A stretch of 64,000 nucleotides of DNA from Thiocystis violascens DSM 198 (GTDB taxonomy: Bacteria > Pseudomonadota > Gammaproteobacteria > Chromatiales > Chromatiaceae): the NCBI RefSeq assembly GCF_000227745.2, contig NC_018012.1, positions 2,907,501 through 2,971,500 on the forward strand, written 5' to 3'. The position numbers and the translations under genes were made by a program. A model generated the notes under the pieces. It was not told where the DNA came from and made no database searches. It saw only the letters and a list, made by a program, of their open reading frames with translations. Within the stretch, counting starts at the first letter, position 1. Each line of letters starts with the position of its first letter. Below are positions 37,560-46,285 of this stretch, piece after piece.

Positions 37560-39644
37560 ATGATCATGCGGATTGCCGCGAGGATGCTCCATGTCCTGCG
37601 CACCGAGGGGGCTGGCGTGCTTTTGCGCAAGCTGGCCCGGCGCGTTCGCGCAACGCCCCTGGCGGTCAAGGATCCGCCCGTCGTCCTGACCTGCCAGACG
37701 CCCTTGCAGCCGCTCTCCCTACCCGTGACCGAGTCGCCCCTGGCCTCGATCGTCATTCCGGCACACGCCTGTTTCGCGCACACGCATCATTGTCTCGCCG
37801 CCCTGGCGCGCGCGGGCGCGCGGGCCGCCTTCGAGGTCATCGTCGTCACCGCGCGCCCGGATGACGAAGCCGCCGAGCGGCTCGCCCGGTATCCGGGCCT
37901 GCGCCTGATCATGAACCCAAACCCGCCCGCTCCGGGAATCGCCAACGCCCGTAACCGGGGCGCGGAACTGGCGCGCGGCGCGACCGTCGTCTTTCTGAAT
38001 CCAGACACCCAGGTCCAATCGGGCTGGCTCGACGCCCTGCTCCAGACCTTCCAGGATGTCCCGGACGCGGGCATGGTCGGGAGCCGCCTGCTCTATCCGG
38101 ACGGTCGCCAGCGGGAGGCCGGCGGGATCCTCTTCGACGATGGGACCGCCGGGAGCTACGGCGATCGGGATGACCCTGACAAGCCTGAATACAGCTACCG
38201 GCGCGCCGTCGATTATTGCTCCGGCGCGGCGCTTGCCATCAGGGCCGGTCTCTTCCGCCAACTCGGCGGCTTCGACGTCAGCCTCGCGCCCGACGGCAGG
38301 GAGGATCTCGATCTCGCCATCCGCGTCAGGGCCGCGGGCTTCCAGGTCTACTATCAGCCGACCTCGACGGTCGTTCAGGGAGACGACGCCGCCACCGCCC
38401 GCCACGACCGGAGCGGCTCGGGGTTTAAGATCGCACGGCGTTTCCTGGCCGGAACCTGGCGTCAACGCCGGCAACCGGAACCGCTCGCCCCCGGATCGCC
38501 GGACACGGACATCGCGCGCATCAAGGAGCGCCAGATCCGGCGACGCGCCTTCGTGGCGGACAATTACATGCTGACTCCGGACCGGGAGTCCGGCTCGCTA
38601 CGGATGTCCAATCTGTTCGTCGTCCTCCAGGAACTGGGATTCAAGATAACCTTCGCGGCGGCCAATCTGGAGGCGCCCGAGCCCTATGTCTCGCAGCTTC
38701 AGGCGCGCGGTGTCGAATGTCTCTATCGCCCCTATGTCCGTTCGCTCGCCCATCACCTGGAGACCCAGGGGCACCTCTACGATCTGGTCATCGCGAGCCG
38801 CGCGGACACGGCGGCGGCCGTACTTCCCATCGCCCGACGCCATTGCCCGAACGCGCGGCTCCTGTTCGATACCGTCGACCTGCATTACCTGCGCGAGGCC
38901 CGTCTCGCCGAACTCGCCGGACACCGCTCCACCCGAACCCTGGCCGACTGGCGCAAGCGTCAGGAACTCGGGCTGATCGATGCCGCGGACGCGACGCTCG
39001 TGGTCAGCCCGGTGGAACTTGAGCTTCTGCGAACCGAGCGACCGCGGGCGCGACTCTATTGCGTCTCCAATGTCCATCGTATCCATGGCAGCGCCACCCC
39101 CTGTCGGGAGCGCCAGGATCTACTGTTCATCGGTGCCTTCGCCCATCCGCCGAACGCGGATGCCGTGCGCTGGCTGATTCGGGACATCCTGCCGCTGGCA
39201 CGCGCGCGTCTTCCCGGCCTGCACTGTCATCTCATCGGGGCCGATCCTCCAGCCGCGATCCGCGCACTGGCCGCGCAAGCCGGCGCCGGGGTCACGCTCC
39301 ATGGTTATGTGCCAGACGTGAAGCCCTGGTTCGATCAATGTCGGCTCTCGGTCGCGCCGCTACGCTATGGCGCCGGCGTCAAGGGTAAGATCAACCAGAG
39401 TCTGGCCCACGGGCTTCCCGTGGTCGCAACCGGCATGGCGGCGGAAGGCATGTTTCTGGTCGATGGCGAATCGGTGTTGCTCGCCGAGACTCCCGCCGAC
39501 TTCGCCGCGGCCATCGTGCGTCTTTACACCGACGAGGCGCTCTGGGAGCGACTGTCGACTGGCGGTCTATCGGTCATGGAACGTCATTTCAGTTTCGCCG
39601 CCGCGAGGCGGGCCATTGCGGAGGCGATCGATGCCCAAATCTGA
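37560..39644 (+). CDS. GT2-GT4 bifunctional glycosyltransferase
   Basis: 694 residues. The GT2 half (about 55-330) has ASIVIPAHACFAHTHHCLAA, VVFLNPDTQVQSGWLD (DxD-like) and PDGREDLDLAIRVRAAGF. The GT4 half (about 345-690) has DNYMLTPDRESGSLRMSNLF, LLFDTVDLHYLREARLAELA, LLFIGAFAHPPNADAV and VAPLRYGAGVKGKINQSLAH. The order and many motifs parallel residues 1160-1795 of the giant fusion, so the two arose by duplication. ATG 37560 is used. The next gene starts inside its last 14 bases. Confidence 0.9.
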   Translation: MIMRIAARMLHVLRTEGAGVLLRKLARRVRATPLAVKDPPVVLTCQTPLQPLSLPVTESPLASIVIPAHACFAHTHHCLAALARAGARAAFEVIVVTARPDDEAAERLARYPGLRLIMNPNPPAPGIANARNRGAELARGATVVFLNPDTQVQSGWLDALLQTFQDVPDAGMVGSRLLYPDGRQREAGGILFDDGTAGSYGDRDDPDKPEYSYRRAVDYCSGAALAIRAGLFRQLGGFDVSLAPDGREDLDLAIRVRAAGFQVYYQPTSTVVQGDDAATARHDRSGSGFKIARRFLAGTWRQRRQPEPLAPGSPDTDIARIKERQIRRRAFVADNYMLTPDRESGSLRMSNLFVVLQELGFKITFAAANLEAPEPYVSQLQARGVECLYRPYVRSLAHHLETQGHLYDLVIASRADTAAAVLPIARRHCPNARLLFDTVDLHYLREARLAELAGHRSTRTLADWRKRQELGLIDAADATLVVSPVELELLRTERPRARLYCVSNVHRIHGSATPCRERQDLLFIGAFAHPPNADAVRWLIRDILPLARARLPGLHCHLIGADPPAAIRALAAQAGAGVTLHGYVPDVKPWFDQCRLSVAPLRYGAGVKGKINQSLAHGLPVVATGMAAEGMFLVDGESVLLAETPADFAAAIVRLYTDEALWERLSTGGLSVMERHFSFAAARRAIAEAIDAQI

Positions 39645-40578
39645 CACAAGCAACGCGCTCGCCCCCGCCGAGCCGGCAGTCAGCGTCCTGATCGTCAACT
39701 ACAACGCCGGCGCGTTGCTCGCGGATTGTGTCGCGGCGGTTCTGGAGTCGTCGCTCGGGCTTCAGGTGCTGATCGGCGACAACGGCTCCAGCGACGACAG
39801 CCTTCGCGCAGTGCGCGCCCGGTTCGGCGACGATCCGCGACTGACCCTGGTCGAGCATGGAGCCAATCTCGGGTTCGCGGCGGGCAACAACCGGCTGCTT
39901 CATCTGGCCCAGGCGCCCTATCTGCTGTTCCTGAATCCGGACTGCATCGTCCAGCCTCACACCCTGGAGCGGATGCTCCACTTCATGGACGCGACGCCGG
40001 ACGCGGGGATGGCCGGGTGTGTCATCCGCGATCCCGACGGCACCGAGCAGGTGGCCAGCCGGCGCGCGATTCCCGACCCCTGGATCGGTCTGGTGCGTGT
40101 GTTGCGGCTTGATCGTCTCTGGCCGACCCTGACGCGCGGAAAACGCCTGAACCTGACCGATCAGCCGCTGCCGGACCAGCCGACGCGCGTGGCGGCCATC
40201 TCCGGTTCCTTCATGCTGGTGCGCCGAGCGGCGCTGAAGGCGGTGGGTCCGCTCGATACCGGCTATTTTCTGCACTGCGAGGATCTGGACTGGTTCGTGC
40301 GTTTCGCCCGCGCCGGCTGGGGGATCTATCTGGTGCCCGACGCGGAGGCGATTCACCACAAGGGCGCCTGTAGTCATGCGCGACCCTTGCGGGTCGAGTG
40401 GCACAAGCATCGCGGGATGGCCCGTTTCTTTCGCAAATTCCAGCGCGACGACTACCCGCGTCTCTTCGGTCTGCTGGTGCTGATCGGGATCTGGGGGCAT
40501 TTCGCGGCGGTGGCGACGCTGCTCGGGGCACGCCGCATGGGACGCATCCTGATGGGCGGAGGAGGTACGGCGCGATGA
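39631..40578 (+). CDS. Family 2 glycosyltransferase
   Basis: 315 residues, WbbL/rhamnosyltransferase-like GT2: VSVLIVNYNAGALLADCVAA at the nucleotide-binding start, LQVLIGDNGSSDDSL, ANLGFAAGNNRLL, YLLFLNPDCIVQP as the DxD region and TGYFLHCEDLDWFVRFARAG near the active site. A hydrophobic C-terminal stretch (LFGLLVLIGIWGHFAAVATLL) may anchor it to the membrane. It overlaps the preceding gene by 14 bases and the following gene by 4 (ATGA), so translation is likely coupled. Confidence 0.92.
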   Translation: MPKSDTSNALAPAEPAVSVLIVNYNAGALLADCVAAVLESSLGLQVLIGDNGSSDDSLRAVRARFGDDPRLTLVEHGANLGFAAGNNRLLHLAQAPYLLFLNPDCIVQPHTLERMLHFMDATPDAGMAGCVIRDPDGTEQVASRRAIPDPWIGLVRVLRLDRLWPTLTRGKRLNLTDQPLPDQPTRVAAISGSFMLVRRAALKAVGPLDTGYFLHCEDLDWFVRFARAGWGIYLVPDAEAIHHKGACSHARPLRVEWHKHRGMARFFRKFQRDDYPRLFGLLVLIGIWGHFAAVATLLGARRMGRILMGGGGTAR

Positions 40579-41618
40579 CTGGCGGGCACGCAGAGTCGCT
40601 TCGGGGCGTTCCGGTGCTGGTGACCGGCGCGACCGGCAAGCTCGGTCGTCATCTCGTGACGGCCTTGCTCGGGGAAGGCGCGCGAGTCGCGATCCTGACG
40701 CGGGATTGCCGTCGCGCCGGCGCGCTTTGGCCCGGCGCGCCGATCGACTGTCGCCGCGCCGATCTGACCGATGCCGCGTCGCTGAATGCGGTGCTCGACG
40801 GGATCGACACCGTCTTTCATCTGGCAAGCTACTCGCCAGCCCCCGGCGAGCCAGACATCTACGAAGCGCCCTCGCACTGGCCGATCACGGCCATCGGTAC
40901 GCGCAATCTGACACGGGTTGTTGCGGTCTCCCAAGTGCGCCATCTGGTCTATGCGAGCAGCGTTAAGGCGATGGGCGATGCCGCAGGGGCGCGGGGGCGT
41001 CCGGCCGACGAGGACGACGAACCACAACCGGAAACGCTCTACGGCCGCGCCAAACTCGACGCCGAGCGCAGCATTCTGGCTCTGGGGTTAGCGCAACCGA
41101 TTCAGGTCAGCGTGCTACGCCTGCCGATGGTCTATGGGCTGAAGGGTCAGGGCAACGTGGCGCGCTTGATCGACGCCATCGCCCGTCGCCGCTTTCCGCC
41201 CTGGCCGCGCGTGGACAATCGCCGTTCCGCCGTGCATGTCGCGGATGCGGTGCGGGCGCTGCTCGTACTGGCCCGCGATCCGCGCGTCAATGGACAGGTC
41301 TATCTGGTCACCGATGGTCGGCAGTATTCGACTCGCTGGCTCTACGAGCGGATCTGTCTGGCGCTGGGGCGCCCAATCCCCGCCTGGGCCGTGCCGCTGT
41401 GGGCGCTACGCTTCGCGGCGGAACTGGGCAGCCGGATCGAGCGCGTCAGCGGCCGATCCATGCCATTGAATCTAAATGGTTTATCCAAGCTCACCGGCGA
41501 TGCCTGGTACTCCTCGGAGAAGCTTCGGCGCGAGCTGGAATTCATTCCGGAACACGACCTGGAGCAGGACATCCCCCGGATGGTCAGCGAGTCTCTCGCC
41601 GCTCGGCGAGTCGGCTAA
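40575..41618 (+). CDS. NAD-dependent epimerase/dehydratase (extended SDR)
   Basis: 347 residues. The Rossmann motif is VLVTGATGKLGRHLV, the active-site Ser/Tyr/Lys appear in LVYASSVKAMG and ETLYGRAKLDAER, and RLPMVYGLKGQGNVARLI is the usual substrate-loop region. It probably reduces or epimerises a nucleotide sugar for this locus, though the exact sugar is unreadable. It is the last gene of the plus-strand block and overlaps the GT2 gene by 4 bases. Confidence 0.88.
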   Translation: MTGGHAESLRGVPVLVTGATGKLGRHLVTALLGEGARVAILTRDCRRAGALWPGAPIDCRRADLTDAASLNAVLDGIDTVFHLASYSPAPGEPDIYEAPSHWPITAIGTRNLTRVVAVSQVRHLVYASSVKAMGDAAGARGRPADEDDEPQPETLYGRAKLDAERSILALGLAQPIQVSVLRLPMVYGLKGQGNVARLIDAIARRRFPPWPRVDNRRSAVHVADAVRALLVLARDPRVNGQVYLVTDGRQYSTRWLYERICLALGRPIPAWAVPLWALRFAAELGSRIERVSGRSMPLNLNGLSKLTGDAWYSSEKLRRELEFIPEHDLEQDIPRMVSESLAARRVG

Positions 41619-41653
41619 GAAGCCGTCCATCAACAATTTCCCCCTGAATCGGC

Positions 41654-41710
41654 GTCGCCCGCAAGCGGGCTCCTACGCGCCCCGAAGGAGCCCGCTTGCG
41701 GGCGACTTGG
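41654..41710. repeat. REP doublet 3 (opposite order)
   Basis: TCGCCCGCAAGCGGGCTCCT at 41655-41674 followed only 10 bases later by its complement (41687-41705). The units point away from each other, the reverse of doublets 1 and 2. It lies behind the last gene of the polysaccharide block. Confidence 0.88.
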
Positions 41711-41831
41711 CTGTCGGTTTCAGCGATTCGGGCAATCATTGCTGGACGGTTTCTAAACAGCGTCCGGCGGATCGTGCCGTTGAGCACGATCCGGCGGGCG
41801 GTGAAACCAAGAGCGTCGGAGCAAACGCAGC

Positions 41832-42281
41832 CTAATACTGATTCATCGGGCGAAAGGCGGGCGCCGATGGCCAGTCGGTCGCTGGAGTCTGTTGGGTCGG
41901 CGGCGGGCCGGGCGGCTGCCGCGCTTCCAGTTCCTCGATGCGCCGCTTGAGCGTCTCGATCTCGGCTTGATCGGCGTTGCCCGCCATCGGGGCGGCGGGC
42001 GCCACGGGCGCTACGGCGGGAGCGCCGCCGTAATAACCCGGAGCGCCGTAAGGGGCGCCATAGACACCCGGTCCATAGCCATAGCCGCCAGGCGGGCCAT
42101 AGGGATAGGGACCATCCGCGTAAGGCTCGTCGTCGCGGTCATCGCCGTTCATCCAGCGACTGGGATTCATCATATTGCCGAAGTCGAATGCCTGGCTCAC
42201 CGGCGCATGGGCCGTCAAGGCGAGCAAGGCGCTCAAGGACAGGACGGAAAGGGTTTGGTGGGGCTTGGTAGACACGGCCAT
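41832..42281 (-). CDS. Exported Gly/Tyr/Pro-rich protein, sulfur-globule-protein-like composition
   Basis: 149 residues. A signal peptide (LSVLSLSALLALTAHAPVSQ, cleavage after SQA) precedes FDFGNMMNPSRWMNGDD, an acidic patch, then a low-complexity Gly/Tyr/Pro/Ala stretch (PYPYGPPGGYGYGPGVYGAP) and a short C-terminal coiled coil (EIETLKRRIEELEAR). Chromatiaceae sulfur globule envelope proteins are small, exported and rich in the same residues, so this is a candidate relative, but composition alone is weak. ATG 42281 follows GGAGGAAA. It lies downstream of hypB on the same strand. Confidence 0.5.
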   Translation of the reverse strand: MAVSTKPHQTLSVLSLSALLALTAHAPVSQAFDFGNMMNPSRWMNGDDRDDEPYADGPYPYGPPGGYGYGPGVYGAPYGAPGYYGGAPAVAPVAPAAPMAGNADQAEIETLKRRIEELEARQPPGPPPTQQTPATDWPSAPAFRPMNQY

Positions 42282-42446
42282 GATTTCCTCCAAATGTTGG
42301 TTTTTTATTCTCGTTCGGTCGGACGATCACCCAGATGCGCTCCTGGTTTGATGGCGCGACCTTCAAATCTCAAGACTCTTGCTTTTCTTCATTGCCTGGC
42401 CTGGCCTGGCGGATCGCGCGCAACCGGGTTGCGCGATGTGCAGCGA

Positions 42447-43295
42447 TCAGCCGTGCTGGTGATCGTGCGCGTGCTGATGACCCTGATGATGGTCATGGTG
42501 ATGATGCCCGCCGCCCTGGGCGCCAGCGGCGTGATCCAGCGTCAGCCGGGCGCGCTGGGCCTGCCGCTCGTCGCGCAGCCATTGCAGCCAGGGCTCCAGG
42601 TTGCCGCCGGGACGGGTGGAGACGATCTCGAACGGTGCCGCGCTGGCCAATTGGCGCAGATAACCCTCGGCCCGCTCGGGCTGGAACTCGGGGAGTACCG
42701 ATAGCAGATCGGCCTTGGTGCAGAGCACCAGATCGGCGGTGCGAAACATCACCGGATACTTGGCGGGCTTGTCGTCGCCCTCGGGCACCGACAGCAGGGC
42801 GATATTGCGATGCTGGCCCAGGTCGAAACTGGCGGGGCAAACCAGATTGCCAACGTTCTCGATGAACAGCAGGTCGATGCCGTCGAGATCCAGGTGATGC
42901 AGCGCCGTATGCACCAGATGGGCGTCCAGATGACAGGCGCTGCCGGTCGCGATCTGAATCGCCGGCACGCCCTTGGCGCGGATGCGTTCGGCGTCGTTCT
43001 CGGTCTCCAGATCGCCCTCGATCACGGCGATGCGAAACTCGCCGCCGAGCGCCTCGATGGTCGCCTCCAGCAGGCTGGTCTTGCCCGCGCCGGGCGAGGA
43101 CATGAGATTGAGCGCCAGCACCCCATGATGGTCGAAGTGTTCCCGATTATGGGCGGCCTGATGATCGTTCTCGGACAGCAGACCCTGGAGAACGGTGACG
43201 GCCGCGCGGCCATCCTCGGTGAGCGCGTGCTTCCCGTCGGCGCGCACGAGATGTTCGTTTCCCGGTGTGACGTTGCAGCCGCAGGTATTGCACAT
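42447..43295 (-). CDS. hypB: Hydrogenase nickel-insertion GTPase HypB
   Basis: 282 residues. HypB delivers Ni to the large subunit of [NiFe] hydrogenase using GTP. The high-affinity Ni motif is at the very N-terminus (MCNTCGCNV; C2, C5, C7). The G domain shows SSPGAGKTSLLEATIE (P-loop), IEGDLETENDAERI and LCTKADLLSVLPEF (NKxD-like). Unusually, a His/Asp-rich tail (GGGHHHHDHHQGHQHAHDHQ) stands at the C-terminus, where other HypB proteins carry it near the N-terminus. ATG 43295 is used. hypA lies 2 kb upstream, separated by two glycan genes. Confidence 0.95.
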   Translation of the reverse strand: MCNTCGCNVTPGNEHLVRADGKHALTEDGRAAVTVLQGLLSENDHQAAHNREHFDHHGVLALNLMSSPGAGKTSLLEATIEALGGEFRIAVIEGDLETENDAERIRAKGVPAIQIATGSACHLDAHLVHTALHHLDLDGIDLLFIENVGNLVCPASFDLGQHRNIALLSVPEGDDKPAKYPVMFRTADLVLCTKADLLSVLPEFQPERAEGYLRQLASAAPFEIVSTRPGGNLEPWLQWLRDERQAQRARLTLDHAAGAQGGGHHHHDHHQGHQHAHDHQHG

Positions 43296-43381
43296 GATGG
43301 AATCTCCCAGCGAAATTATCAGTGTATGGTATCCCGGATCGCGCATCCGGTGCGCGAATTCGACCATCCTCAACGCCGTAC

Positions 43382-44614
43382 TCAAGCCATCAGCATCTCG
43401 ACCCATTCCAGTTGCCCCGGCAGGCAAACCCTCTTCAGATCGTAGTGACGCTGGGCAAACCTTCGGGCATTCTCTCCCAGCCGGACACGGGCGGGCGGAT
43501 CGTCCAGCAGCGCGCACACCGCAGCGGCCAGCCCCGATACGTCGAAAAAATCCACCAGCCGACCGGTCTCGTCATGCGCGATTGCCTCGCGTAGGGGCTG
43601 GGTGTCGCTGGCGACGATGGCGCAACCCGCGCTCATGGCTTCCAGCAGACTCCAGCTCAGCACGAACGGATAGGTGAGATAAACATGCACCCGGGAGAGT
43701 TGCAGCAGCGGAATGAAATGTTGGTAGGGCACATGGCCGAGAAAATGAACCCGCGCCCAATCGTCGTCGCGGATGCGCGGCCGGACCTCTTGGACGAAGC
43801 GGTCTTTCCAGGTGCCCCCGCCCTCGGGTCGCGCGCCATAACTCACCGCGTCGCCGCCGACGATCAGCACCCGCGCCAAGGGGCGACGCCGCAGAATCTC
43901 CGGCAGCGCGCGCATGAAGATGTGATAGCCCCGATAGGGTTCCAGATTGCGGTTGACGAAGGTGATGACCTCGTCAGCCCTCGTCAAGACCAGCGAGCCG
44001 TTCAGGGTCAGGCTGACCTGCGGGTTGGGCGCCACCGTCCCGGTATCGATGCCGTCATGCACAACCGCGATCCGGTCGCGGAAGGGTGTCGGAAAGGTGC
44101 TGGCCTGCCAGTGCGTCGGCGACAGACCGGCATCCGCCACCTCGAAATGCAGCAGATTGTTGAGGTTCTTCAGCCGCAGCCGGCAGACATCGCCCACGTC
44201 CCGAGGCGGAAACTCGGGATCGAAGCCGACATCGGCGCCTTCCGGGCGATAATAAAACTCGCAGTAGATCCCCAGCCTCGCCCGTGGCCAGATCTCTTTC
44301 AGAAACAGACTCTCGCCCCAGCCCGGATGGGCAACGATCGCATCGGGGGTAAAGCCCTGCTCGCGCAATTGCAGCGCCGCCCGAAAGCACGCCTCGCCCC
44401 GGATGGTCTTGGTCTCGAAATCGCTCACCCAGGGGTGGACGTTTGGCGTGGTACCCCGGTTGGCCGCATAGGGCACCAGCGTCACCCCCTGCCAGACAGT
44501 GGCATCGACCGTTTGCATGGTCATAGCGACCACGCGATGCCCGCGACTCGCCAGCGCCGGTGCAAGAAATTTGAACTGGCCGGGGAAATTCTGATGGATG
44601 AAAAGGAGGTTCAT
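43382..44614 (-). CDS. Family 4 glycosyltransferase
   Basis: 410 residues. The N-terminal domain has MNLLFIHQNFPGQFKFLAPA and VAHPGWGESLFLKEIWPRAR, and the C-terminal GT4 domain has VITFVNRNLEPYRGYHIFMR, VHFLGHVPYQHFIPLLQLS and SWSLLEAMSAGCAIVASD with the ExxE-type Glu. It transfers a sugar from a nucleotide donor; the acceptor is unknown. The methyltransferase gene upstream ends 11 bases before its ATG (44614), so the two form a pair placed between hypA and hypB. Confidence 0.9.
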   Translation of the reverse strand: MNLLFIHQNFPGQFKFLAPALASRGHRVVAMTMQTVDATVWQGVTLVPYAANRGTTPNVHPWVSDFETKTIRGEACFRAALQLREQGFTPDAIVAHPGWGESLFLKEIWPRARLGIYCEFYYRPEGADVGFDPEFPPRDVGDVCRLRLKNLNNLLHFEVADAGLSPTHWQASTFPTPFRDRIAVVHDGIDTGTVAPNPQVSLTLNGSLVLTRADEVITFVNRNLEPYRGYHIFMRALPEILRRRPLARVLIVGGDAVSYGARPEGGGTWKDRFVQEVRPRIRDDDWARVHFLGHVPYQHFIPLLQLSRVHVYLTYPFVLSWSLLEAMSAGCAIVASDTQPLREAIAHDETGRLVDFFDVSGLAAAVCALLDDPPARVRLGENARRFAQRHYDLKRVCLPGQLEWVEMLMA

Positions 44615-44625
44615 GCGGTCCCCGG

Positions 44626-45228
44626 TCACTGCGGAAAATGCCCGAGCGCCAAGCCGCGCAGTTCATCCTCGGCCATCGGTCGCAACGTCGCCACGGACCA
44701 CAAATCATAGGCCGGATGGCCCCGCCGCATGGCGGCCACCGAGACAAAACCGGCGGCTTGCAGCGTGCCGGTCAGCACCTTCTGAGTGAAGCCGCAACGG
44801 TGGGCCATATACAAATTCCCCTGGGCCAGCGAGGGGCGATGACCGTAGAGGATATCGAGCGGCGCGATCGGGCCGGCCGGACTCACATAGGCGGCGTCCG
44901 TGAGTTTGTCGTTCGCGATCAGGGCACAGACCGATTGCAGATCAGGGCAGGTGATGACGACGAAGCCGTCTTGCTTCAGCACCCGTCGGAACTCGGACAG
45001 CGCGCTCGGCACCTCGTGCGGATAGAGATGCTCGATGTTATGCGACGAGAAAACCGCATCCACCGAGGCATCGACGACCGCGGAGAGATCGGTCATGGTG
45101 CCGACGATGTCCGGCGACACCCGTTCGTCGATATCCAATCGCTGTTCAAGCCAATCGTCATTGTTGAAGCCGCGCGTGGTCTGGTCTTTCCGCTTGGGAC
45201 CGCAGCCGACGTGGAGAAAGGTTTTCAT
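44626..45228 (-). CDS. SAM-dependent methyltransferase (glycan-associated type)
   Basis: 200 residues. It begins directly with motif I (KTFLHVGCGPKRKDQTTRGF) and contains DAVFSSHNIEHLYPHEVPSAL, EFRRVLKQDGFVVITCPDL and a late AGFVSVAAMRRGHPAYDLW. Small proteins of this type accompany glycosyltransferases in polysaccharide loci. It is paired with the GT4 gene downstream. About 85 bases separate it from the hypA stop upstream. Confidence 0.82.
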   Translation of the reverse strand: MKTFLHVGCGPKRKDQTTRGFNNDDWLEQRLDIDERVSPDIVGTMTDLSAVVDASVDAVFSSHNIEHLYPHEVPSALSEFRRVLKQDGFVVITCPDLQSVCALIANDKLTDAAYVSPAGPIAPLDILYGHRPSLAQGNLYMAHRCGFTQKVLTGTLQAAGFVSVAAMRRGHPAYDLWSVATLRPMAEDELRGLALGHFPQ

Positions 45229-45312
45229 GGGCGATACCGTGTCCGGAGTTGCTGACGATGTTCGACTTGTCGTGCCACCTAGGGTGGAGTCTGCTCGAAA
45301 GTCTCCTCTGGA

Positions 45313-45672
45313 TCAGTCATCCGAATCGGGGATGGTCAGCTCCAGATTGGCCAGCAGCAATTCATCCCCACTGATCAGTCGGGTCTCGAAACTGCCGCAT
45401 GCGCCGCAGAGGAGCCGGTTCGGCGTGGCGTCAGTTTCGGCCTCGCACTGGCGGCAGCGGACGCGGATTTGGGAGGGCTCGATGACGAGTTCCGCCTGTG
45501 CGGCGATGGTGCCCGCCGCGGCCAGCGGATAGGCATGCTGGAGTAACGCCCCCTCGACCCCGGACAAGGGACCGATCTTGAGCAGGATGCGATCGACGCG
45601 GGTTGCACCATGCTCGCGGGCAATCTGTTCGACCTGATCGAGCAGCGACTGGCAGAGCGAGAGTTCATGCAT
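45313..45672 (-). CDS. hypA: Hydrogenase nickel chaperone HypA
   Basis: 119 residues. The N-terminal MHELSLCQ provides the Ni-binding Met-His, and the zinc site is VRCRQCEAE...LLCGACGS (two CxxC). HypA works with HypB in loading Ni into hydrogenase large subunits, here plausibly HynL. ATG 45672 lies inside the last bases of the upstream membrane-protein gene (8-base overlap), tying it to speA and that gene in one transcript. Confidence 0.96.
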   Translation of the reverse strand: MHELSLCQSLLDQVEQIAREHGATRVDRILLKIGPLSGVEGALLQHAYPLAAAGTIAAQAELVIEPSQIRVRCRQCEAETDATPNRLLCGACGSFETRLISGDELLLANLELTIPDSDD

Positions 45673-46267
45673 CGGCAAAGTCCGCGCGGTAGCGTAGGAG
45701 TAGGGCGGCCAGGAGTGCGACCGGGACGCCAAACAGCAGGACGGACAGGGCCGGCAGGAGCGGCGTCTCGGCGAGCGTCGAAGCGGCGAGGAGGAGTAGG
45801 AGAAGGGCGCCGGCGGTCAGGATTCGCGGGAGGTGGCGCAGACCGGATGGCGGCGGCTCGCGACACCAGGCGAGCTGCCAGTTCAAAGGACGCGCCGCCA
45901 ATTGCCAGGTCAAGGCCAAGAGCAGCGTGCCCAGGACCGCGCCAGGATCTCCCGTCAGGAACGCCAGGGCGGCCAGAAGCGCCGTCAGACCGATCATCCC
46001 ATAACGCGGATAACCGATCTCGGAGCCACGACAACGGGTCGGGAGCCGCTCCAGCAGGACACCGAACATCGGCAGCGCGGCGGCATTGAACAGCAGAACG
46101 ATGCCGAACGGCCAGGCCTCCGGCTGTCTCGCCAGGAACAGCAGACCGGCCGACAACACCCCAAGCGCCGCCAGGAAGGTGATCCGGGACGGACGCGCGC
46201 GCAGAAAGCGACCGAAGCGCGTCCCGTGCTGGCCGTCGCGTTTTCCCATCGGGATCGCTACACACAT
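45665..46267 (-). CDS. Multi-pass membrane protein upstream of hypA, with HypC-like first residues
   Basis: 200 residues, about six hydrophobic segments (ITFLAALGVLSAGLLFLA; PFGIVLLFNAAALPMFGVLL; GMIGLTALLAALAFL; ILTAGALLLLLLAASTLA and the last LLFGVPVALLAALLL). I do not recognise a family. Its first residues MCVAIPMGK resemble the start of HypC (M-C-x-A-I-P-x), yet the rest is not HypC. ATG 46267 has an AGGAG eight bases upstream, so the start is credible. It begins 18 bases after the speA stop and overlaps hypA by 8 bases. Confidence 0.6.
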   Translation of the reverse strand: MCVAIPMGKRDGQHGTRFGRFLRARPSRITFLAALGVLSAGLLFLARQPEAWPFGIVLLFNAAALPMFGVLLERLPTRCRGSEIGYPRYGMIGLTALLAALAFLTGDPGAVLGTLLLALTWQLAARPLNWQLAWCREPPPSGLRHLPRILTAGALLLLLLAASTLAETPLLPALSVLLFGVPVALLAALLLRYRADFADA

Positions 46268-46285
46268 CGCAAAGCTCCTGCCTTT

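Noticed and set aside
45665..46267. A true hypC gene
   Set aside because: Only the first six residues match; the product is a 200-residue membrane protein, not the roughly 75-90-residue HypC.
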